NCBI GenBank assembly: GCA_001898485.1
Contig: MKTY01000019.1
Location: 124,001-188,000, forward strand
Source: Sphingobacteriales bacterium 46-32
GTDB taxonomy: Bacteria; Bacteroidota; Bacteroidia; Chitinophagales; Chitinophagaceae
DNA: 64,000 nt
Direction: 5' to 3'
The notes beneath the pieces are model-generated. The model did no database searches and was not told where the DNA came from. It saw only the letters and a list, made by a program, of their open reading frames with translations. This document shows, piece by piece, positions 44,446-51,335 of this stretch. Each line of letters starts with the position of its first letter. Position 1 is the stretch's first letter. A program made the translations under genes and the position numbers.

Positions 44446-44458
44446 AATATCAGTATCA

Positions 44459-45652
44459 CTACAGTTTTGGGTGTGGTTCAAACTCCTTACTGCGATCGAA
44501 CAGGTAGCGGTATGTAGTGAGAATACGGCTGCGGTAGGTGCCGAGGTTTTCGGCTACATTGATCATTTTGGGATTGAACTCGCCGATCCATTGCATTTCA
44601 TAATCTTCATAGATAGGTTGTCCAATAATATATTCTCCATTTTCGATACGCAGGCGCTGAATATGTTTGCAGCCTTCCACGATCATATAACTATCTACAC
44701 CCTTGCCCTGCCATTCCGGAACAATGCCGAATACGAGGCCCACAAACTTTTTACAGGGCTTTGTTTTTTTGACCCAGAGAAATTTAAGTTTTTGGAGCAG
44801 TCCAAACCGGCCATGCAGGTGTTTGAACCATTGATTAAGATCGGGCAGGTTGATCCAGATGGCAATGGGTTCATTGTTGTGATAAACAAACCAGTTGATT
44901 TTTTCATCCATTACCGGCTTCATGGCTTTGAACATCTTGCGCACTACTTTTTCTTCGAGTTGTTTCATACCACCATGTCCGGCCCAGGCTTTATTGTATA
45001 CGATGGTAAAATCGCGGGCAAATTTGTCGAGCTCATTTTTCCGGATATGTGCTGCGCTGAATGCGGGATTACTTGCCACGTCGGCATGGCGGTCATAAAA
45101 CTTCTGCTGCAGCCGGTCTTTTGCCTTTAATGCAAAGCAGACCTGGTTGTAATAGTTGCGAAAGCCATAGCGCTCAAACAACTCCTGGTAATAAGGCTGA
45201 TTGTAGTTGAGGCAATATACGGGCGGTTCAAAGCCCTTTACCAGCAGGCCCCACCAGCGGTCACGTTCTCCAAAATTGATGGGACCGTCCATCGCCGTCA
45301 TGCCATGCTGCAGGAGCCAGTGTTTGGCCACATCAAACAACATATCTGCTGCTTCCTGGTCATTGATGCAATCGAAGAAGCCGATGCCGCCTACTGGACC
45401 CTCATCGTTTTTGTTTTTATATTTTTTATTGATAAAAGCGGCTATCCGGCCAATGAGTTGGCCGTTTTTATCGCGTAATATCCAGCGGATAGCCTGCCCC
45501 TGGCGAAAGGTTTTATTTTTAGCGGGGTCAAAAACGTCTTCCACGTCTTTGTGAAGCGGCTGAATATAGTTGGGGTCTTTTCCGTTGATGATCGTATTAA
45601 CCTGTAAAAAAGCTTTGGCGGTAGCGGTATCTTTTACTTCTGTCAATTGCAT
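44459..45652 (-). CDS. GNAT-like acetyltransferase family protein
   Basis: A 397-residue protein from the ATG at 45652. The N-terminal half has ILRDKNGQLIGRIAAFINKK near residue 57 and GFFDCINDQEAADMLFDVAK near 92. The C-terminal half has the CoA-loop-like segment VFGIVPEWQGKGVDSYMIVE near 310. The pattern is of the long GNAT-like proteins seen in Bacteroidota whose substrates are unknown. A weaker upstream start adds eight residues. It lies 25 bp after the sigma factor gene on the same strand. Confidence 0.7.
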   Translation of the reverse strand: MQLTEVKDTATAKAFLQVNTIINGKDPNYIQPLHKDVEDVFDPAKNKTFRQGQAIRWILRDKNGQLIGRIAAFINKKYKNKNDEGPVGGIGFFDCINDQEAADMLFDVAKHWLLQHGMTAMDGPINFGERDRWWGLLVKGFEPPVYCLNYNQPYYQELFERYGFRNYYNQVCFALKAKDRLQQKFYDRHADVASNPAFSAAHIRKNELDKFARDFTIVYNKAWAGHGGMKQLEEKVVRKMFKAMKPVMDEKINWFVYHNNEPIAIWINLPDLNQWFKHLHGRFGLLQKLKFLWVKKTKPCKKFVGLVFGIVPEWQGKGVDSYMIVEGCKHIQRLRIENGEYIIGQPIYEDYEMQWIGEFNPKMINVAENLGTYRSRILTTYRYLFDRSKEFEPHPKL

Positions 45653-45677
45653 GCGCAAAAGTAATGAAGTCGGCAAA

Positions 45678-46865
45678 CTAGCAGCCTTTCATCTTTTCTT
45701 TTAACAAGGCAGCTTCAGCCGGCGAGGGAGCCAGTGCCAGGGCCTCGAGGTAGCAGATACGGGCCTGATGGGGCCGGCCCAGCAGCTGGTATACCTGGCC
45801 GAGTGATGCATGGTAGAGATAATAGTTGTCAAGTCCTTTGATAGCTTTCAGCTCCAGCAGCGCCTGATCGGGACTTTCTGCCCAGGCTGCCGCAATGGCT
45901 TTATTCATGGCTACAATAGCGCCAGGGCAGACCCGGTACAGGTGCTCATATAAAGTATAGATGGTTTTCCAGTCGGTGGATGCGAAATCTGCGGCAGATG
46001 CATGCAGCGAAGCAATTGACGCCTCGAGATGATAACGCGATACTTCGAAAGGAAGGGAGGCTTCTTCCAAATAATGAAAGCCCTGTTGCAACAGCCCTTT
46101 ATGCCAGAGGCTGCGGTCCTGGTGGCTTAATAATACAAGTTGCTGCTGCTCATTAATGCGTGCAGGCAGACGTGCCGCCTGGAAGCAGAGCAGTGCCATC
46201 AGTGCCCTGGTACGAGGCAATGAAGTATAGGCATGGCAGCAAAGAATGAGGCAGAGCCGCATGGCTTCGCGGCAAAGATCTTCGCGAATAGTCTGATCGG
46301 GGTGAGCAGATAGATAGCCTTCATTGAATAAAAGATAAATACAATGCAGAATTACATCTATCCGTACCTGCAGTTCGCGTGCCTGCGGTACTTCCAGTTC
46401 TATATTTTCCTGGCGTATACGCTCACGGGCACGATAGATGCGTTTGGCAATAGTTTCTTCATTACTAAGAAAAGCTCTTGCTATCTCGGCATTGCTGAGT
46501 CCGCAAAGTGTTTTTAATACCAGCGCCATCTGTACTTCTTCCGGAATGCCGGGGTGGCAACAGGCAAACATCATCCGCAGCTGGCTGTCTTCAATCTCAG
46601 CATCGAGGAAGGTCGTGAAGTTATCATCGCTGTTTAATAATTCGGTTTGCTGTTGCTGCTGATAAGCCGGCAGATGGGTATGTTGAAACCGTTGTTGACG
46701 GCGCAGGTGGTCAATAGCTTTATTGCGGGCTACGCGGTGCAGCCAGGCAACCGGCGAATCGGGAATGCCACCATACCCCCACGAGTTCATGGCCTGTAGC
46801 AGGGTGTCCTGTACCAGGTCATGCGCCAGCTCCAGTTGCTGCATACCCAATACGCGGGTAAGCAC
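45678..46865 (-). CDS. ECF sigma factor with C-terminal extension (ECF42/DUF6596 type), 5' end altered
   Basis: Regulator of RNA polymerase promoter choice. The 395 residues from GTG at 46865 hold region 2 (VQDTLLQAMNSW; AWLHRVARNKAIDHLRR), region 4 (LCGLSNAEIARAF, AKRIYRARERIR) and the long C-terminal helical-repeat part typical of ECF42 sigma factors. Homologous sequence continues upstream in frame (VDHLFRTEAGRLVAV), so the GTG start is too late by about 14-25 residues, yet no ATG, GTG or TTG is in frame before the upstream TAG. The further upstream codons lie inside a repeat element. Its usual partner, a YCII gene, lies just upstream. Confidence 0.85.
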   Translation of the reverse strand: MLTRVLGMQQLELAHDLVQDTLLQAMNSWGYGGIPDSPVAWLHRVARNKAIDHLRRQQRFQHTHLPAYQQQQQTELLNSDDNFTTFLDAEIEDSQLRMMFACCHPGIPEEVQMALVLKTLCGLSNAEIARAFLSNEETIAKRIYRARERIRQENIELEVPQARELQVRIDVILHCIYLLFNEGYLSAHPDQTIREDLCREAMRLCLILCCHAYTSLPRTRALMALLCFQAARLPARINEQQQLVLLSHQDRSLWHKGLLQQGFHYLEEASLPFEVSRYHLEASIASLHASAADFASTDWKTIYTLYEHLYRVCPGAIVAMNKAIAAAWAESPDQALLELKAIKGLDNYYLYHASLGQVYQLLGRPHQARICYLEALALAPSPAEAALLKEKMKGC

Positions 46866-46909
46866 GGCAACCAGGCGTCCGGCTTCCGTACGAAAAAGAT
46901 GATCGACGA

Positions 46910-47030
46910 GTTGATTAACGGGTTGCGTTGATAATGATTTTAAATTCCCTGGTCTGTCTGAGACCTAATTACAATCCCCTGGTCGGTCTGAGACCGACCA
47001 AGGGGTGTTTGTCTGAGACCGACCAGGGGG
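46910..47030. repeat. Palindromic repeat array, family F copy 1
   Basis: A 32-bp sequence (46910-46941) is shared with 49278-49309 at 30 of 32 positions. It is followed by about two and a half copies of a palindromic unit with arms CCCTGGTCGGTCT and AGACCGACCAGGG: 46947-46965 (half), 46976-47005 (full, one extra A in the right arm) and 47008-47030 (half). The array fills the gap between the YCII gene and the sigma gene and supplies the sigma gene's first in-frame codons. Confidence 0.75.
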
Positions 47031-47035
47031 ATTTT

Positions 47036-47380
47036 TTACATATCCATCTTCATGACCTGGCGTACCTGCACAGTACCGCCGAGCTCAAAGTCAGGACAGG
47101 CTTTGGCAATCGATATGGCTTCGTCCATGTCTTTGGCATTGACGATAAAGTAACCACCCACAACTTCCTTACCTTCTGTATATGGGCCATCGGTGACTAC
47201 TTTACCACCGGCACCACTCAGCAGTTTACCGCCTGGCAGCAGCGGCTCACCGGAGTCATAGCGACCTTCCTGGCTCAGTTGCTGTACCCAGGCCAGCCAT
47301 TTACCCATGTGGGCCTGCATTTCATCGGGACTAAGGTGATCGGCCTGGCCGCCATGAAAGATGAGCATAAATTTTTCCAT
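47036..47380 (-). CDS. YCII domain protein, partner of the ECF sigma factor
   Basis: A 114-residue protein of the YCII/DGPF family: MEKFMLIFHGG at the start, ALLPGG-type EPLLPGGKLLSGAG near residue 47, VTDGPYTEGKEVVGGYFIV near 61-80 with the DGP core, and AKACPDFELGGTVQVRQV at the end. Such genes are often the target or partner of ECF41/42-type sigma factors, as the next gene downstream is here. Its biochemical role is unknown. Confidence 0.88.
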   Translation of the reverse strand: MEKFMLIFHGGQADHLSPDEMQAHMGKWLAWVQQLSQEGRYDSGEPLLPGGKLLSGAGGKVVTDGPYTEGKEVVGGYFIVNAKDMDEAISIAKACPDFELGGTVQVRQVMKMDM

Positions 47381-47451
47381 ACGTTTAATTTTTTAGTTAA
47401 AAAGAGATTGTCATCCTAATGACGAATGAGCGGACGGGAATCGGACAGGGA

Positions 47452-47610
47452 GATTTGAAGATTTGATGATTTGAAAATTTGAAGATGTGAGGAGGCGAGC
47501 CGATGTAAGTATTAACGGCTTGCGTATAATAATTGTAAATCATTCAATTAGTACACTAGAAAGCCATATTGACCATCTTCAAATTTTCAAATCATCAAAT
47601 CTTCAAATTC
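47452..47610. repeat. nnnATTTG inverted repeat, family C
   Basis: Left arm 47452-47487 is a run of 8-9-bp units ending in ATTTG (GATTTGAAG, ATTTGATG, ATTTGAAA). Right arm 47574-47610 is its exact complement over at least 33 bp. The 86-bp centre has no open frame. It lies between the YCII gene start and the L,D-transpeptidase gene stop. Confidence 0.85.
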
Positions 47611-47632
47611 ATAGGTGCTTTTACAAAACAAC

Positions 47633-49228
47633 TCATCGCTCCCCAAACAGCTGCTCCGCCATTTTTTTATCATGACCATAAATATCATCGCGGAAGTTGA
47701 GCAGGCCTTCACTGTCTACCCAGGCGGTGAAGTAGCCGATAAAGACGGGAATGGTTTGTGGCAGGGTCACCCATGTCTCTTTACCGCCTTTCATCGTCTT
47801 ATCGATTTTGTCAACCGGCCAGTCTTTATTGCCTTCGAGCAGGTAAAGCGCCAGTTTGCGCGGCTCGGCCAGGCGAATGCAGCCATGGCTGAAGGCGCGG
47901 CTGGTTTCGTTAAACAGGCTCTTGGCCGGAGTATCGTGCAGGTAAATATTATAGCTGTTGGGAAAAAGAAATTTCACCAGTCCCAGTGAGTTGCCCGGTC
48001 CGGGTTTTTGACGAACCGATCCGTTGATCATTTCCATATTGTGGCGGGCCAGGTAGTTTTTGTTTTTGCGGATACCGGGCAGGATTTCTTTCTGTACAAT
48101 GCTGTTGGGTACATTCCAGTAGGGGCTGAATACAATATACTTCATGTCGCCCCGGAAAATAACGGTGTTGTGCGCAGCACTGCCCACCACCACATTCATC
48201 TTCCAGTTGAGTTTACCATCCTTAAATACAAAAAGCTGGTAGGCGGGGATATTTACGAGCAGGTAATCGGCGGGTGGGTTGGCCGGTACCCAGCGCATAC
48301 GTTCCATATTGACGAGCAGTTGACGAATGCGATCTTCGAGCGGGCGGTTGAGTTCTTTGATCATGGAAGTGCCGATGACGCCATCTTCTTTGATGCCATA
48401 GCGGCGTTGAAATTGCTTCACTGCTTTTACCATTATACTGTCAAAGACCTGCAGGCTGTCGGTGGTTTTAAGATCGCCCAGGCTTTGCAGCCGTTTGCGG
48501 ATGGCGCCAATGGCTACCGAACTGTCGCCGGGCTTATACGATTTCTGGGTAAGGTTAATAGGTTGCCAGGCGCCTTCTTTTTCCAGTTCGTAATAGCGCA
48601 GCAATTGCTGGCGCAGCAGGTTGTACTGTACGTATACCGGATCATATTTGTCGATGTCCTTTCCTTTATTGCTGATCAGCGAGTCGAGTACACTGGTCAG
48701 GTTGAGTTTTTTGCGGGGAATATACCAGCCCAGGTCGCGGGCATTGATCTTGTCGTTGCCCTGGTAGGCTTTGGCTGCATAGCGGAAAAAGCTGCTCGTA
48801 AGCAGCAACTCCAGTTTTGTGCGATCTTCCTGCAGCGGCTGATAACGTCCGCTATCGGCTTCCATGGTATCGAGCAGATGATGCAACTCAGGGTTGTAAA
48901 TGGAACTGTCTTTGGCATAGCTGATATACTGGTTCTGCATCTGCAGAAAGCTATAGGCATACTCCGTAAGTCCGCTGCTGTCGAACCAGGCCATCTGGTA
49001 GTTGCGGCCATTATAAAAATTACGAACCTGCAGGGCGAGGCTGTCGGGCAGTTTTTCGGCCTGCACATAATTTTCCATACGGGTACTGTCAAAAAAAAGT
49101 TCGGTGTAGGAGTTGGCCACATTGATGGTTGTATCGCGCGGCACGATCACTGTGTTTTTCTGCGGGTCAGCATTCTGACAGGCTGCGGCCAGTAATACGA
49201 TACTAAATACAAAGAGAATTTGTTTCAT
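47633..49228 (-). CDS. L,D-transpeptidase (YcbB-like), lipoprotein
   Basis: Crosslinks peptidoglycan by 3-3 bonds or anchors proteins to it. The 531-residue protein has a lipoprotein signal (FSIVLLAAACQ), an N-terminal helical part, a peptidoglycan-binding domain (about 255-290, VKQFQRRYGIKEDGVIGTSM) and the YkuD domain with VNIPAYQLFVFKDGK near 320 and the catalytic motif SHGCIRLAEP near 460. Length and order match the YcbB group. It is divergent from the lipoprotein cassette. Confidence 0.92.
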   Translation of the reverse strand: MKQILFVFSIVLLAAACQNADPQKNTVIVPRDTTINVANSYTELFFDSTRMENYVQAEKLPDSLALQVRNFYNGRNYQMAWFDSSGLTEYAYSFLQMQNQYISYAKDSSIYNPELHHLLDTMEADSGRYQPLQEDRTKLELLLTSSFFRYAAKAYQGNDKINARDLGWYIPRKKLNLTSVLDSLISNKGKDIDKYDPVYVQYNLLRQQLLRYYELEKEGAWQPINLTQKSYKPGDSSVAIGAIRKRLQSLGDLKTTDSLQVFDSIMVKAVKQFQRRYGIKEDGVIGTSMIKELNRPLEDRIRQLLVNMERMRWVPANPPADYLLVNIPAYQLFVFKDGKLNWKMNVVVGSAAHNTVIFRGDMKYIVFSPYWNVPNSIVQKEILPGIRKNKNYLARHNMEMINGSVRQKPGPGNSLGLVKFLFPNSYNIYLHDTPAKSLFNETSRAFSHGCIRLAEPRKLALYLLEGNKDWPVDKIDKTMKGGKETWVTLPQTIPVFIGYFTAWVDSEGLLNFRDDIYGHDKKMAEQLFGER

Positions 49229-49620
49229 GAGGATAGCTGTTGAAAAGGTGTAAGGTATAGGGGGTGAAGGTACGAAGGTTGATTAACAGGTTGGGTTGAT
49301 AATGATTTTGCCCCCCTGGTCGGTCTGAGACCGACCAGGGGGATGAGGGGGAGCAAGGCTATTCATTTTTTTATGATTAAACTCCGATCTTCCAAATTGC
49401 TAAACTAGCTTAAACAGAAAGTCTTTGTGGGTGGAAGGGAACTTAATTACTTCTAAGGGTATATATGTTATTGGGGAGAGATGATTTTTTAAGTTTATCC
49501 AAAGAATAATATTAATCCTGTTTTAATTATTTTGGTTGCTTTCTGTTTTTTTTAATAAGAGTTTTTTTAGTCTAAAATTATTTATTTTGTGGACCATTCT
49601 AAATACTTAAACCTTTTACT
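49229..49620. other. Gene-free AT-rich gap
   Basis: Apart from repeat F at its left end the gap has no gene. From about 49380 base composition shifts to clearly AT-rich, with long T-runs (for example near 49545-49570), and stays so through the next two genes. It should contain the promoter of the lipoprotein cassette; a TTATTTTGTGG near 49590 resembles a -7 box but is not a perfect match. Confidence 0.5.
49278..49342. repeat. Palindromic repeat, family F copy 2
   Basis: The 32-bp sequence shared with 46910-46941 is at 49278-49309. It is followed at 49312-49342 by a perfect 31-bp palindrome (arms CCCCCTGGTCGGTCT and AGACCGACCAGGGGG with one central G). It sits 50 bp upstream of the L,D-transpeptidase start. 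Confidence 0.8.
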
Positions 49621-49669
49621 ATGAGAAGAACGCTATCGGCGTTCTCGATGCATTTTTTGCACTTTTTTT

Positions 49670-50293
49670 ATGCTTTTGGGCTGTCAAAAAGAAAATAGAA
49701 GTCTTTCCCAATTTCCTGATCTTGAAAGTTCTGTACAATTTAGTTTAGCAGAAGACAAAGCTTGGTTTGATTATAAGAAACAAAACGAACTAGTTTCAAA
49801 GCGTGATGAAGAAGGGAACCTTTTTTCAACTGCGCGGGCTGATTCGGGTACAACTCCCACCGTTGACCAGAACTGTACAGAGGTAAAAGAAAGTATGGCA
49901 GGTCATGCAGTGTCGATACCAGAAAGCATTAGTTTAATTAGTGAGAATACATCAGCTCAAACTCCAACGAGGACAAAAGCGTATGTTTGGGTGCTATATC
50001 AGCAGAATTGGGGACTTTGGAGTTTTTCCAGTCACGAAGAAGGCGTTCATAAAAAAAATGGAACCAATTGGCAATGGCAGTCTTTAACACATAAGTCGAT
50101 TAGCAGATCAGGTCTTTTTGCTGGCGGTACAGTTAACTGCGAAGTAAATACATCTATTCCTGAAATTGGGGTTTATAATGCAGGTATGCAATTAAATTAC
50201 ACGATTACAATAAGCGTCCTTTGTAAGGGGTCTCCCCTTGGTGCCTCCGGGACATATACTACCAACAGCCCAATCTGGAATGTCAATGATTGA
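49670..50293 (+). CDS. Lipoprotein-like gene with signal peptide split by a T7 run
   Basis: From ATG 49670 the product is 207 residues and starts MLLGCQKENRS, which is only the lipobox end of a lipoprotein signal. The missing part is encoded just upstream in another frame from ATG 49621 (MRRTLSAFSMHFLHFF). Removing one T from the seven at 49663-49669 joins the two into a perfect lipoprotein signal ending LLGC. So this is phase variation, a sequencing error or recent loss. The mature protein has a beta-rich part (AYVWVLYQQNWGLWSFSSHE) of no known family. Codon use is AT-rich unlike the neighbours. Confidence 0.6.
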   Translation: MLLGCQKENRSLSQFPDLESSVQFSLAEDKAWFDYKKQNELVSKRDEEGNLFSTARADSGTTPTVDQNCTEVKESMAGHAVSIPESISLISENTSAQTPTRTKAYVWVLYQQNWGLWSFSSHEEGVHKKNGTNWQWQSLTHKSISRSGLFAGGTVNCEVNTSIPEIGVYNAGMQLNYTITISVLCKGSPLGASGTYTTNSPIWNVND

Positions 50294-51068
50294 TCACATA
50301 TATACCAAGCCCGGAAAACGGTACGTGGGTATAGCTATTGTCTTACTTATAATGATAGTAGCCTGTGCTTATAAGCCGATGAGTAGGGATGATTTACTCG
50401 CAATACGATTAAAAGTGACCTTTCAGATGATGGGGAAAGATTCGCCCGGACTTCTTAATGGCGGATTCTCTTACAATATCGTTTACTATAAAGGATTGAC
50501 ATTGTATTATTCAACAGATACCCTTATTGCAGTGAAATCTTATTCAGAGACATCGGGTAAGCCTGATACAGTCGAAATCCCTGGCAGCACTTTTTTCGTT
50601 TTTCAGGAAAAGCAAAAGCATGGCCTGCTGTTTACTTCGCTGGAAGATAAAAAACCGCGTATTGTCAACGCCGACTCAGCACTTAATGCCATGTTATCGC
50701 TCGATTCAAAAATGTTTGACGTGGAAGATGGTATTCTTGTCTACAAAAATACGGTAGGTGATTCTGCCTGGCATGAATCTTATTGTTATTTGAATAAGAA
50801 AGATGCTTCTTACCCGGATACCATGAATTTGTTTTTTTCAGATGAGCTGAAAGAAATAAAATTCTCGCTTTCGCCAAACGAAGAGCGGGCGAGGAACAAA
50901 AAACTGGTAAAAGCCGAATTTGTATATAATCCATACTATGATCAAACACAGTTGCAGCAAATGCCGGGTCGCAAAATGAGTTTTGAGATTTCGCCGGTTG
51001 AACTGGCGGCACCTCAGAAATTCGTTACTTTTTTTGAAGCAGCAGAAAAAACGATCCTATTAAAGTAA
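50286..51068 (+). CDS. Hypothetical membrane-anchored protein
   Basis: The ATG at 50286 overlaps the end of the upstream gene by eight bases, so the two are translationally coupled. The 260-residue product has an N-terminal hydrophobic segment ending in a lipobox-like IMIVAC (VGIAIVLLIMIVACAYKP), then a polar, beta-rich part (GGFSYNIVYYKGLTLYYST; IVYKNTVGDSAWHESYCYLN). No family recognised. An upstream start at 50238 lies inside the other gene and is rejected. Both genes of the pair may act together at the envelope. Confidence 0.6.
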   Translation: MIDHIYTKPGKRYVGIAIVLLIMIVACAYKPMSRDDLLAIRLKVTFQMMGKDSPGLLNGGFSYNIVYYKGLTLYYSTDTLIAVKSYSETSGKPDTVEIPGSTFFVFQEKQKHGLLFTSLEDKKPRIVNADSALNAMLSLDSKMFDVEDGILVYKNTVGDSAWHESYCYLNKKDASYPDTMNLFFSDELKEIKFSLSPNEERARNKKLVKAEFVYNPYYDQTQLQQMPGRKMSFEISPVELAAPQKFVTFFEAAEKTILLK

Positions 51069-51200
51069 GATTTTATCAGGGAAGAATTGTTTTTCGCGGG
51101 AAAGATGATACAATGGAAATACACTGGAGTAGTGCAGAAACGCGAATTGGATGATCTTGTGTGTAAATTTTTACCCTGCAGGTGTTTTTTCAAGAGATAA

Positions 51201-51252
51201 ATAACCGGAACGCCCTGTCTATGCAGTAATGCAGGCAGGGCGTTCCGGTTAT
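51201..51252. terminator. 17-bp perfect hairpin between convergent genes
   Basis: ATAACCGGAACGCCCTG (51201-51217) and its complement (51236-51252) enclose an 18-base loop. It lies between the cassette gene ending at 51068 and the S9 peptidase ending at 51336. There is no adjacent T-run, so it may block transcription from both sides or be a repeat. Confidence 0.5.
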
Positions 51253-51335
51253 GGTGTTCCAAAACTTATTAGCTTCGGTCGGGGAAGCAGTCATTCAGCA
51301 GTTGTGCTGCGGGTTTAGTTAGAGACATATTTGCT

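Larger units (their letters stand above)
44051..44458. other. 408-bp gene-free gap rich in repeats
   Basis: No gene is seen between the barrel protein and the GNAT-like gene, which converge. From left to right it holds a short array of nnnATTTG units (44051-44083), a 30-bp palindrome (44173-44202), an array of TATAAAGG/TTTAAAGG and GCAAAG units (about 44336-44400) and a right arm of the octamer element (44410-44445) without a matching left arm. Five short open frames lie here but none looks coding. Confidence 0.7.

Noticed and set aside
48008-49195. A 395-codon open frame opposite the L,D-transpeptidase
   Set aside because: The minus-strand gene has a signal, a peptidoglycan-binding domain and a YkuD catalytic motif; the opposite frame has none.
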